From the NCBI RefSeq assembly GCF_024436175.1, contig NZ_JANFQP010000004.1, positions 1-64,000 of the forward strand: a DNA stretch of 64,000 nt, written 5' to 3'. The DNA comes from Kaistella montana. GTDB taxonomy: Bacteria > Bacteroidota > Bacteroidia > Flavobacteriales > Weeksellaceae. The position numbers and the translations under genes are program-made. Below are positions 44,547 through 53,391 of this stretch, one piece after another (position 1 is the first letter of the stretch; each line of letters starts with the position of its first letter). The notes beneath the pieces were generated by a model. It searched no databases and was not told where the DNA came from. It saw nothing but the letters and a program-made list of their open reading frames with translations.

Positions 44547-45953
44547 TTAAAGATTTTCAGGATTAAGGTTTTGTGTAGATTTCATCAGTTCAATGGCGGA
44601 AACTCTCTGATTGAAAATCGCGGTCTGCAGTTCTAGTTCGGCATTCTGTAAATCTGTTTCTGCTTCGATAAGCGCGGCGGAGGTTTTGGTGCCGTATCTG
44701 AATTCCTTTTCTACCTGTTCCAAACCTTTGGCCGCGATCTGTCTTGCCTTTTCTTTCAGTTTGATTTGTGTATTTGTGATGTTGTAATTGGTTTGGTTGT
44801 TGGCGAGGTTTAAGTTCAATTTTTTAATTGCGTCTTTCTGTTTGCTCTCCAGAATTTCTTTATCTATTTTGGCTTTTTCAATGGCGTGTTTGCCTTCATT
44901 ACCGTCGAAAACCTCCCATTTGAAGCCAATTCCCGCGGTAAACATGGGAAATACGTTTATGGCACCAGGATGCAAATCGAGTTTTTTTCCCGTACCGGGA
45001 AAAATTTCATCCGAGGTTGTAATGTGGTTGTTGTAAAGCCCAAAATACGAGAGCGAAGTCTGCGCCTGAACTTTCGGAACCCACCATCTCTCTTCGGCTT
45101 TAATTTTGAAATCTGTCGCGTTAATGCCGTGTTGAAGTGCTTTAATCTCTGCTCTGTTTTCTACGGTTTCGTTCAGAACTTCGTAGTTTATCGGCTGAAG
45201 GTCGTGTTCAATCATAGCAATACGCTCCCTTTCAATTCCGGTCAACAGATGAATCTGAGTGATCAGAAGATCCTTCTTACCTTCATATTCAACCATTTTA
45301 GAATCCAAAGTGGCCTGTGCAAGTTCGATTTTTTTGTGGTCGTAAGGCGTAATCAGACCGTAACCCAAGGCTTTGTCGGCCGTTTTTTTATTGATTTCCA
45401 AACGTTTTTTGGACTGATCCAGAACTTTTTTGGATTCGTAAACCAGCGACAATTGGTCGTATGCTTTGGAAATTTCGGTAATAACGTCGTCCTTGGTTTT
45501 CTGCATCATCACTTCTTCCGAAAGATTTTTCTCGCGGTTGGCTTCCTTCAGATATTTCACCTTTCCGCCGGAATAAATCACCATACTTGCTTCGGCCTTT
45601 GCAGAGGCGGAAATACCGGAAATGTTGATATTATTGCTCATCTGTCCTTCAGGTACCACGGCTCCCGGAAAAACCGGAGGCACTGCCGGAACTTTAATTT
45701 CCGGTGAATTGATATGCGCCGAAGTGTACATATAACCTGTTTTCCCGGTAATCTCCACTTTTGGGAGAAACACATCATTCAGCTTTTCATCGTCGAGTTT
45801 TGTGAATTTGCTTTCTAAAACCTGCTGGTTGAGCGTTTCATTATTTTGCAGAGCACTGCTGATGAGTTCCTGCAGGGTAGGTGCCTGCTGCGCATAAAGC
45901 GTGAGCGGCAACGAAAAAGCTGCGCCAATAAGGAATTTGTGTATAATTTTCAT
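44547..45953 (-). CDS. TolC-family outer-membrane efflux channel
   Basis: I start at the ATG at 45953, giving signal peptide MKIIHKFLIGAAFSLPLTLYAQ; a frame 72 bases longer is open upstream. The protein of about 468 residues shows the two OEP repeats: TLQELISSALQNNETLNQQVLESKFTKLDDEKLNDVFLPKVEI, and later LNLANNQTNYNITNTQIKLKEKARQIA and GTKTSAALIEAETDLQNAELELQTAIFN. It forms the outer-membrane exit duct and is the first gene of the leftward operon TolC-HlyD-permease-hydrolase. Its G+C content is higher than the neighbourhood. Confidence 0.88.
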   Translation of the reverse strand: MKIIHKFLIGAAFSLPLTLYAQQAPTLQELISSALQNNETLNQQVLESKFTKLDDEKLNDVFLPKVEITGKTGYMYTSAHINSPEIKVPAVPPVFPGAVVPEGQMSNNINISGISASAKAEASMVIYSGGKVKYLKEANREKNLSEEVMMQKTKDDVITEISKAYDQLSLVYESKKVLDQSKKRLEINKKTADKALGYGLITPYDHKKIELAQATLDSKMVEYEGKKDLLITQIHLLTGIERERIAMIEHDLQPINYEVLNETVENRAEIKALQHGINATDFKIKAEERWWVPKVQAQTSLSYFGLYNNHITTSDEIFPGTGKKLDLHPGAINVFPMFTAGIGFKWEVFDGNEGKHAIEKAKIDKEILESKQKDAIKKLNLNLANNQTNYNITNTQIKLKEKARQIAAKGLEQVEKEFRYGTKTSAALIEAETDLQNAELELQTAIFNQRVSAIELMKSTQNLNPENL

Positions 45954-46037
45954 TTTCTGTTTGTTTGTAAAATTGAACGTGCAAATTTCCGACCGCTTGA
46001 GAAAGATTCCTTTGACAAATGTCAAAAAAGTAGGGTG

Positions 46038-46100
46038 GAGGTTAAAGTTAGAGGTTTGAGATTTAGAGGTTAGAAATTGGAGGTTATATGTTAGAATTAG
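46038..46100. repeat. Degenerate GAGGTT tandem repeat, period about 14
   Basis: GAGGTT occurs at 46038, 46051, 46066 and 46080, with spacings of 13, 15 and 14 bases and related sequence between (AGA/TTA-rich). This is a short low-complexity tract upstream of the TolC gene. Confidence 0.6.
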
Positions 46101-46117
46101 AAATATGTTTGGTCAGA

Positions 46118-46381
46118 TTAAGGTTTAAATTTTTTAGACTTTTCATTACGAGAAACCTTTCCCAATCCGGAACTACAGAAAATGAGTAGATGAAGATGGC
46201 AACCGCCGGATTGGATTTTATTTAAATTAAAATTATGGAAAAATCTTTCATACATATCGAAAACCTGAAACGCAAATTTAAAATAGGCACAGAAACCGGT
46301 TTTTATAATCATCAATGTTAAGGTTTTTATCGTTAAAATGGACCATTTTTCGAATAAAATGTTTTCTATGGAAATTTCCAT
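46118..46381. repeat. Candidate dispersed intergenic element with inverted repeat and 28-codon frame
   Basis: The intergenic block contains a perfect 9-bp inverted repeat CCAATCCGG (46162-46170) and CCGGATTGG (46206-46214), a 28-codon plus-strand frame at 46235-46321 (MEKSFIHIENLKRKFKIGTE then a short tail ending HQC) and a palindrome GGAAATTTCC (46370-46379). Opposing frames cover the same block. From memory, closely similar translated fragments recur as hypothetical peptides in Chryseobacterium genomes, which would fit a dispersed non-coding repeat, but I cannot verify this here. Confidence 0.4.
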
Positions 46382-46410
46382 GGAAACTTTCTCGCTTCTT
46401 CCTTTTAGAA

Positions 46411-46418
46411 TATCTTTG
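46411..46418 (+). promoter_or_regulatory. -7 box (TATCTTTG) of the NdpA-like gene
   Basis: TATCTTTG is an exact TAnnTTTG match 22 bases before the start codon. Confidence 0.5.
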
Positions 46419-46440
46419 CAACTTTATTTAAAACTTAAAA

Positions 46441-47457
46441 ATGCTCTCAAAAATTATCGTTCATAAAGTAGGAAACAGAATCAATCAGGAATCTTTAATC
46501 CTTTCCCAGGAAGAATTGCAGCTGGAGGAAGACATGAAAGAATTGCTCGAAGATTTCTTCCTGAAATCCTTCAAATCAGAGGAACAGTTCTGTTTTTACA
46601 GCGACACGTATTTGGTTAATAATCCTGTGTACAGCTCAGTTTCCGAGATTTTTGAAGACAAAAGCAAATTCGTTTACGAAGCGGAAAATATTGCGCAACA
46701 TTTATATGATATCACCGAAAATCCGCGTATGCAAAGCGGGGAACTCTTCATCGTTTATTTTGAAGGCGAAGAAAATGCCGACGGAAACAAAATTGATTCT
46801 ATAGGAATTTTCAAAACCGAAAATAAGAATCCTTTCCTGAAAATTTTCCCTCAAAATGAAGCTTTCGAAATCGAAAAAGATTACGGAATCGGGCTTTCAA
46901 AGCTGGATAAAGGTGCGTTGGTTTACAACAGCAGTAAAGAAACCGGATACGCTGTTTCGGTGGTTGATAACAACAAAAATGGCGATATGTACTACTGGTT
47001 CGAGGATTTTTTGAAAGTAAAACAGCGCGACGACGAATATTTTCAAACCCAAGAAACGCTCACCGTTTACAAAGAATATATCACTAAACAGCTTCCGCAG
47101 GAATTTGAAACTACGAAAGCCGACCAAGCCGATTTTCTGAACAAATCCATCAATTTTTTCAAGGAAAAGGAGACATTTGATTTTGATGAATTTACCAAAG
47201 AAGTTTTGGAAGATCCTAATGTTATCGAGAGTTTCAGTAATTTCAAATCCGATTATGAACAGGAAATGCAAGTTTCTATTTCGGAAGATTTCGCGATTAG
47301 TGAAGCGGCGGTGAAAAAGCAAAGTAGAGGTTTCAAAAGCGTGATAAAATTGGATAAAAACTTCCATATTTATGTTCATGGCGACCGAAAACTCATCGAA
47401 ACCGGACAAGATGAAAAAGGAAAATATTACCGACTTTATTTCGAAGAAGAACAATAA
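46441..47457 (+). CDS. Nucleoid-associated protein, NdpA-like
   Basis: The 338-residue protein matches the 37-kDa nucleoid-associated (NdpA/YejK) family layout: an N-terminal segment KIIVHKVGNRINQESLILSQEELQL, a middle GELFIVYFEGEENADGNKIDSIGIFKTE, then KEYITKQLPQEFETTKADQADFLNKSINFFKEKE and the C-terminal FKSVIKLDKNFHIYVHGDRKLIETGQDEKGKYYRLYFEEEQ part (seen in pieces). Such proteins bind DNA in the cytosol with unknown regulatory effect. The next gene follows after 34 bases. Confidence 0.85.
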   Translation: MLSKIIVHKVGNRINQESLILSQEELQLEEDMKELLEDFFLKSFKSEEQFCFYSDTYLVNNPVYSSVSEIFEDKSKFVYEAENIAQHLYDITENPRMQSGELFIVYFEGEENADGNKIDSIGIFKTENKNPFLKIFPQNEAFEIEKDYGIGLSKLDKGALVYNSSKETGYAVSVVDNNKNGDMYYWFEDFLKVKQRDDEYFQTQETLTVYKEYITKQLPQEFETTKADQADFLNKSINFFKEKETFDFDEFTKEVLEDPNVIESFSNFKSDYEQEMQVSISEDFAISEAAVKKQSRGFKSVIKLDKNFHIYVHGDRKLIETGQDEKGKYYRLYFEEEQ

Positions 47458-47491
47458 TATCCTATTATTTTAACATCAAATTTCACCAAAA

Positions 47492-48223
47492 ATGCAGGAA
47501 GGTTCTTTCATCGTTTTTCTGAAAAACAAATTGCAGCGATTCAAGGGACAAACCGTTTCGCGCGCTACCGGAAAGTCGGGAACCGATTTTTCTGCGATTG
47601 ATTTTATCAAAATTATCGACATCAATTCTTTCGGAAATTTGATATTTTTTGTGTTTAATGATTTCTTTTTGAGTATGAATTTTGAGAATTCCGGGAGTTT
47701 ATTGGTGAATAAAAGCAAGAAAACCGAAGCCGATTTTTCTCTGCATTTTCCACATTCTGAAATCAATTTTTATTCTTGCGAAACCCAAATTCATCAAGGA
47801 AAACCGACTGATTTTTTCCAATTTCCAACGGATATTTTGAATCAAAAATTCGATGGTGAATTGGCATTAAGTCAACTTCAACAAAGCTTCGCGGACGAAA
47901 ATATCGGAAATGCTTTGATGAATCAAAATGTTTTTGTCGGATTCGGTGATTTGGTGCGAACTGAAGCGCTTTATCGGGCGAAAATTCATCCGGAAAGTTT
48001 GGTGAAAAATATTCCTGAAAAGAAAATAATCTTCCTCATCATAAGCGCAGTAAATTACGCAGATGAACTTGTGGAACAATATAAAAATGATGAGGTCAAC
48101 GCAAAAGCGCTGATTTTTGACAAGAAAATTTGCCCGAAAGATAAATCGGAAATTCAAGTGAAAATTTCTTCGGAAAATAACCGAAAAATTTACATTTGCC
48201 CGAAATGTCAGAAATTATTTTAA
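47492..48223 (+). CDS. Fpg/Nei-like DNA glycosylase with altered N-terminus
   Basis: The 243-residue protein keeps the Fpg/Nei frame. It starts MQEGSFIVFLKNKLQRFKGQ, where active enzymes read MPEGP. The H2TH segment IGNALMNQNVFVGFGDLVRTE then ALYRAKIHPESL lies at about residues 138-173, and the C-terminus is a zinc-finger remnant (CPKDKSE ... YICPKCQKLF). The catalytic Pro2 is Gln, Glu3 is kept, and the first CxxC of the finger is CPKD, so one zinc ligand is lost. Base excision activity is doubtful; DNA binding may remain. It follows the NdpA-like gene closely. Confidence 0.75.
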   Translation: MQEGSFIVFLKNKLQRFKGQTVSRATGKSGTDFSAIDFIKIIDINSFGNLIFFVFNDFFLSMNFENSGSLLVNKSKKTEADFSLHFPHSEINFYSCETQIHQGKPTDFFQFPTDILNQKFDGELALSQLQQSFADENIGNALMNQNVFVGFGDLVRTEALYRAKIHPESLVKNIPEKKIIFLIISAVNYADELVEQYKNDEVNAKALIFDKKICPKDKSEIQVKISSENNRKIYICPKCQKLF

Positions 48224-48226
48224 TAA

Positions 48227-48256
48227 AAAAATCCTGCCGAAACAGGATTTTTTTTT
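48227..48256. terminator. Bidirectional terminator between the Fpg-like gene and cysK
   Basis: AAAATCCTG and CAGGATTTT form a stem around a short loop (about 48227-48252), with A-runs and T-runs on the two sides. It lies between convergent genes. Confidence 0.8.
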
Positions 48257-48258
48257 GT

Positions 48259-49191
48259 TTAAAATTCGAAAGCGTTTTCTTCGAAAAGTCCATCAACTGA
48301 CCAATATCTTTCGCCGGTATCGTAATTGAAAGTAAGAATTTTTGATCCTTCCGGAATTTCGGAAAGTTTTTTGTTGATCGCCGCCAAAGAAGCTCCAGTC
48401 GAAATTCCCGCGAGAATTCCTTCTTGTTTCGCTAATTTTTTGGTGAATTCGTAAGCTTCCTCTTTTTCTACTTGAATTGCGCCATCAAGGATTTCGGTAT
48501 CTAGAACTTTCGGAATAAATCCGGCTCCGATTCCTTGCAACGGGTGCGGACCAGGATTTCCACCAGAAATAACCGGTGAATCTTTTGGTTCTACAGCGAA
48601 GCTTTTTAAATTAGGAAATTGCTGTTTCAAAACTTGCGTAACACCAGTGATGTGGCCGCCTGTTCCCACTCCTGTGATGAGGTAATCGAATCCTTCAGGG
48701 AAATCGTTGAGGATTTCCTGAGCGGTAGTTTTTTGGTGAATTTCAGGGTTGGATGCATTTTCAAATTGCTGTGGAATCCAGACATTTTCGAGGGTTTCTG
48801 CCATTTCTAATGCTTTTTTCACCGCTCCGGAAGTTCCGAGTTCTCTCGGAGTCAGCACAAATTTAGCGCCGTAAGATGACATCAATTTTCTGCGTTCCAC
48901 ACTCATGCTTTCGGGCATTACCAAAACGAGTTGATATCCTTTTACTGCACAAACCATTGCCAATCCAACGCCGGTGTTTCCGGAAGTAGGTTCTACAATC
49001 AGCGTGTTTTTATTTATTTCGCCCTCTTTTTCAGCTTTTTCGATCATAGAAAGAGCGATTCTGTCTTTGATGCTGCCGCCTGGATTTTGACGTTCGAGTT
49101 TCATCCAAACTTCCACATTTTTATCAAAAATAGAATTGATCTTAACGAGTGGTGTATTTCCAATGGCTTCTAAAACATTATTAATTTTCAT
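48259..49191 (-). CDS. cysK: Cysteine synthase A (O-acetylserine sulfhydrylase)
   Basis: This PLP enzyme makes cysteine from O-acetylserine and sulfide. The 310-residue protein shows [14 protein letters not shown], the PLP lysine K42 in [29 protein letters not shown], the phosphate-cradle [11 protein letters not shown] and the [10 protein letters not shown] loop. It lies 27 bases downstream of the serine acetyltransferase gene on the same strand, so the two steps of cysteine synthesis form an operon. Specificity for OAS rather than O-phosphoserine follows from that partner. Confidence 0.95.
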   Translation of the reverse strand: MKINNVLEAIGNTPLVKINSIFDKNVEVWMKLERQNPGGSIKDRIALSMIEKAEKEGEINKNTLIVEPTSGNTGVGLAMVCAVKGYQLVLVMPESMSVERRKLMSSYGAKFVLTPRELGTSGAVKKALEMAETLENVWIPQQFENASNPEIHQKTTAQEILNDFPEGFDYLITGVGTGGHITGVTQVLKQQFPNLKSFAVEPKDSPVISGGNPGPHPLQGIGAGFIPKVLDTEILDGAIQVEKEEAYEFTKKLAKQEGILAGISTGASLAAINKKLSEIPEGSKILTFNYDTGERYWSVDGLFEENAFEF

Positions 49192-49218
49192 GATGAGAAT
49201 ATTTATTTTAAATTTTAT

Positions 49219-50034
49219 TTAAATAATGAAATTGATGGGTTCATTCACCGGTAATTTGTTTTTCACGGTGACTTGACCTTTGTGAAAGACCACCGAATTT
49301 GGTGCCACACTTTCTGTGATCCAAACATTTCCACCGATGAGTGAGTTTTCGCCGATGATGGTTTCTCCGCCGAGAATGGTTGCGTTCGCATAAATCACCA
49401 CGTGATCTTCGATGGTTGGATGTCTTTTTTGATGCTCCAAATCTTTCGTTACGGAAAGTGCTCCTAAAGTTACGCCTTGATAAATTTTCACCTTCTTGCC
49501 GATGACGGTGGTTTCGCCGATGACGATTCCGGTACCGTGATCGATAAAGAAGTTTTCGTCAATTTCTGCGCCAGGATGAATATCGATTCCCGTTTTGCTG
49601 TGTGCGAATTCTGTCCAAATTCTTGGAATGAGCGGAACATTGTTGATGAAAAGCTCATGAGCAAAGCGATAAACGGCGATTGCAAAGAAACCGGGATAGG
49701 AAAACATTACTTCTTCCATATTCTGTGCAGCAGGATCATTTTCGCAAATGTATTGCGCATCTTTTTCGAGCATCCTGTAGATATCGGAGAATTTTGCAAA
49801 GAAAACTTCACTTTCTACAGCTTCCTGACCTTTCATGACGCACGAAAGAATTTCTGTGAACTCCGCCTTGAAAGCGTTCAGCCGTTCCTCGATCTGTGTG
49901 ATATCTGAGCAACGTTGGTATTCCAAGAAAAAGATAAAACGGAAAAACCGATCGATAAAATCTTCGGTTTTCCTTTTGTCGATATCGAATTTTCTGTTTT
50001 GATAACCCAAATGGAGGTGCTCGGTAAAACTCAT
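49219..50034 (-). CDS. cysE: Serine O-acetyltransferase
   Basis: CysE acetylates serine to O-acetylserine, the substrate of the neighbouring CysK. The 271-residue cytosolic protein has an N-terminal helical domain and a left-handed hexapeptide beta helix: GIDIHPGAEIDENFFIDHGTGIVIGETTVIG and IEDHVVIYANATILGGETIIGENSLIGGNVWIT, with the catalytic His-Asp pairs in DIHPG and DHGTG. The C-terminal tail ends NEPINFII; the terminal Ile is the residue type that inserts into CysK. It is followed by cysK after 27 bases. Confidence 0.93.
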   Translation of the reverse strand: MSFTEHLHLGYQNRKFDIDKRKTEDFIDRFFRFIFFLEYQRCSDITQIEERLNAFKAEFTEILSCVMKGQEAVESEVFFAKFSDIYRMLEKDAQYICENDPAAQNMEEVMFSYPGFFAIAVYRFAHELFINNVPLIPRIWTEFAHSKTGIDIHPGAEIDENFFIDHGTGIVIGETTVIGKKVKIYQGVTLGALSVTKDLEHQKRHPTIEDHVVIYANATILGGETIIGENSLIGGNVWITESVAPNSVVFHKGQVTVKNKLPVNEPINFII

Positions 50035-50463
50035 TTAAGGAATAATTTCAAACAAAGGTATACAAGAATTTAACCAAATCTGTTGATGTAAGGTAATAAA
50101 AATCAACCGGGATCATTTATAAAATCATTAGTTGGTTTTCATTAAAAATAAAAATTGCGAAATGCCCTTCATTACTATGTTTTTTGAGAGAAAAGGTATT
50201 TTTCTGGTAATCAATTATGTTTTTAACTAGTGGTTTTTAATTAGAAATTTCATGAAAAATACCGTTAAAAAACGGGTTTTTTTGAAGTTGACAAGGTGTA
50301 ACTTTGATGCTAATAATAACCTTATTTAATAATGAATGAAATTTATTAATTAACCTCTGGAGATAGGATTAACTGAAAACCCTCGATTTAACACCGAAAT
50401 GAAGTGGAACCTCCGAAGATTGAGAATAAATGAAACCTTATTAAGTAAACAAACACATTTACC
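50035..50463. other. Long leader/intergenic region before the SprB-repeat pseudogene
   Basis: These 429 bases carry no gene I can support. An exact -7 box TAACTTTG sits at 50299-50306, which would give the downstream gene a leader of about 150 bases; a TTG at proper spacing is missing. The cysE promoter must lie near the left end. The leader segment 50341-50460 has no hairpin strong enough to call. Confidence 0.5.
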
Positions 50464-53178
50464 ATGAAAAATCATTTTATTTTTTCAGTTCGAGCTGTTA
50501 TCATATCAATGATAATGGTGCTTTATGGAAATCTGTTTTTTGCACAGAACATCACACTTGATGGGAAAACAGATGATTGGGCAGCAGCCCTGAATGGACA
50601 TACTATTAAAAACTTTACCAGAGATGCAAATGCAACCAATGATGATCAGTTTACAGGCGGATCATCGGATCCTGGTCTTATTAGCTCGTGGTCATGGGTT
50701 TTAGGAAATACCAATAGCAAAGGCGATATTTCTAACGCAGCCGTGGTTTTAATAGACAATAAGATTTATTTTGCAGCAGACAGAACCGCCATCAATGGAG
50801 ATGCAGCCATTGGTTTTTGGTTCTTTACCAACGGAACCCAAAAAAATCCAGGAGGAACATTTTCTCCGGAACATGCAGTGGGCGATTTACTGGTACTCAG
50901 CCATTTTACTAATGGTGGTGGAAATGTAGATCTCAATATCTACAGATGGGTTGGCTCCGGTGGTAGTGACGGTTCATTGGATAAAATAGGAACCACAGGA
51001 AATGCATTTGTAAATGCCATTTATCAGCCAACACCTACTTATCCCGGCTGGAGTTATCAAGGTGATAATGTGCCAAGTGTAGGAATTCCTCCTGCCAATA
51101 CTTACGCTACCGGTGCTTTTTTTGAAGGATATGTTGATATTTCTCCTGGCTCAGGACTTTCACACTTTTTTCAAGTTTCATTTTGGAAACTCGAAATTCG
51201 CAGTCCCTTAGTGCATCGCTCCAAGATTTTGTGAGTGGTTCATTCAATATGAAACCCCATACCCCTAATGTGACACCTGGTAAAAGCTGTGGACCTGGTA
51301 ACGTAACTGTTTCAGCAGAATGTACAGGCACTCAGGTTAAATGGTATGCACAAGCCGATTCGGCTAATCCTTTATCAACCGGTGGTAATATTACTATCAA
51401 CGGGAATTCTTTAACTGCGAATATCAGTGCCACAACTACTTTCTATGCTTCATGCTTTAATGAGCAGACGCACTGTGAAAGTGAAAGAGTACCCGTTATT
51501 GCTACAGTGAATACTCCTCCACAAATTACAGTGAAATATACCCCAATTCTTTGTAATGGAGGTCAATCTACTGTTACCGTATCAGCTTCTGGCGGAAAAG
51601 CTCCTTACACCGGAACCGGAACCTTTACAGTAGGAGCAGGACCTCATAGTTACACAGTAACCGATGCTAACGGCTGTAGCGATACTAAAGAGATTGTGAT
51701 TTCCGAACCGGACAAATTGGTGATTAAAGTGGAAGCTACCCCAATTCTTTGCAACGGTGGCCAATCGACAGTTACCGTATCAGCTTCTGGTGGCACCGCC
51801 CCTTATTCAGGAACCGGAACTTTTACAGCAATAGCAGGACCTCATAGTTACACAGTAACCGATGCCAACGGCTGTAGCGATACTAAAGAGATTGTGATTT
51901 CTCAACCGGATAAATTGGTGATTAAAGTGGAATATACACCAATTCTTTGTAATGGAGGTCAATCTACTGTTACCGTATCAGCTTCTGGCGGAAAAGCTCC
52001 TTATGTAGGAACTGGAACCTTTACAGCAATAGCAGGACCTCATAGTTATACAGTAACCGATGCCAACGGCTGTAGCGATACTCAATCGATTACCATTACA
52101 CAGCCCGATCCACTAAAAGTTCAACTTTCTGCACCGCCAATCACATGTAGTAGCGAAACTGTTATGGTTACTGCAACAGCAAACGGCGGAACTGCACCTT
52201 ACAGCTATCTTTGGTCAAATGGTTCTGAAGATTCTACCGCGAATTTAGGAGTTGGTATTTACAGCGTAACTGTTACTGATGCGAATGGTTGTAAAGCAAC
52301 TGCAAGCGGAGAAATTAAAGCGCCTTCATGCGGTGGATTCACCACTGTAACTCAAGGAGGTTGGGGCGCAAAAGCTTCCGGAAATAACTGGGGTAAATAT
52401 AGAGATACAAAATTCGCAGGCGCTTTCCCAACAGGTCTTGTGATTGGATCGGGTTCAAGATTCTTGAAACTTACATCTGCAAAAGCAGTTGACGATTTCT
52501 TACCAAGTGGAACAACTCCGAGAGCATTAAATGCAACTACGATGACCAATCCTGGAAGTTCTTATGCAAATGTTTTAGCCGGCCAAGTGGTTGCTTTAAC
52601 CTTGAATGTAAGATTCGATCTTTACGATCCTAATTTCTCAGCGAGTACTTCGCATCTTGGTGATTTGATCGTGAATTCAGGAACTTTTGCAAACTGGACT
52701 GTTAATCAAGTCTTGGCGGGCGAATAAAATTTTAGGTGGTGAACCTTCACCTTACAGCGCTTCGGAAATTAATGGAATTGTAGATGCCATCAATAATAAC
52801 TATGATGGTGGAAAAGTAAACAACGGACTTCTTACTTGTCCTTGTCCAAGCGCTCAGGCTGCAAAAGGTGAAACTAGCGCATCGACAGCTCAGCCACAAG
52901 CAATCGTCCCTGAAACTGCTAATGCAATCGTTCTTTATCCTAACCCTTAAAATGGCGAGTTTAATGTTAAATTCGATGCAAAAGCAGGAACTGAAGTGGT
53001 TGTACACTTATATGATGCATCTGGAAAACTCGTCGGAGATTATAGCAATAAAGTGATGAGAAACGGAAATAACGCAAGTTTAAATGTAAATAACTATAAC
53101 CTTGCAGGTGGTTTATACTTGGTGAAAGTGAAAACTTCTGAACAAGAAAAAACAATAAAACTCATTATTAAAAAGTAA
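50464..53178 (+). pseudogene. SprB-repeat surface protein with T9SS sorting domain, disrupted by two frameshifts and a stop
   Basis: The coding segments lie in successive frames. 50464-about 51165 holds a signal peptide and an N-terminal domain with ITLDGKTDDWAAAL. About 51165-52720 (shifted) holds ETRNSQSLSASLQDFVSGSF, three SprB-type repeats and a fourth diverged one. About 52712-53178 (shifted again) ends with the type A sorting domain VLYPNP, stop at 52948-52950, then NGEFNVKFDAKAGTEVVVHLYD and a lysine-rich end. Joining all segments gives a protein of about 900 residues with no missing part. Such proteins are exported by T9SS to the cell surface. Sequencing errors could mimic this. Confidence 0.8.
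51525..52118 (+). repeat. Three 198-bp tandem repeats (SprB repeats)
   Basis: Repeats start at 51525, 51723 and 51921 with an exact 198-base period (66 codons each). They share TPILCNGGQSTVTVSASGG and the ending HSYTVTDANGCSDT with only a few differences. A fourth, diverged unit (APPITCSSETVMVTATANGG) follows to about 52330. High identity between units suggests recent duplication or gene conversion. Confidence 0.9.
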
Positions 53179-53198
53179 TCATTTTAAATTTTAAATGA

Positions 53199-53227
53199 AG
53201 ACTGCCACACAAGGCAGTCTTTTTTTA
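53199..53227 (+). terminator. Terminator after the SprB-repeat gene
   Basis: AGACTGCC (53199-53206) and GGCAGTCT (53213-53220) form an 8-bp perfect stem followed by seven T. Confidence 0.85.
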
Positions 53228-53278
53228 TTCCAATCTATTGAGAGCATAAAACTTTTACGAAACTTTGCATCATCATTT

Positions 53279-53309
53279 TTGCCCACCACTTCAATATTTC
53301 TTAAATTTG
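53279..53309 (+). promoter_or_regulatory. Promoter of mdh (TTG-N20-TAAATTTG)
   Basis: TTG (53279-53281) is followed after 20 bases by TAAATTTG (53302-53309), a full match to the flavobacterial promoter. The mdh start is 82 bases further on. Confidence 0.75.
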
Positions 53310-53391
53310 TCCTAAGACATCAAAGGATTTTTTAGACATAATTTTCCTTTTTGTTGATTATTTTTAAACTATAATAAATTAAATAATAGAT

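Noticed and set aside
44886-45707. A 273-codon open frame on the plus strand
   Set aside because: It lies entirely opposite the TolC gene, in the G+C-richer region where antisense stops are rare. It has no promoter or recognisable motif and is rich in Phe, Arg and Val in the way shadow frames are.
51525-52118. Regular repeats that might be taken for a CRISPR array
   Set aside because: The 198-bp units are contiguous, in frame and encode SprB-type protein repeats; there are no spacers and no cas genes.
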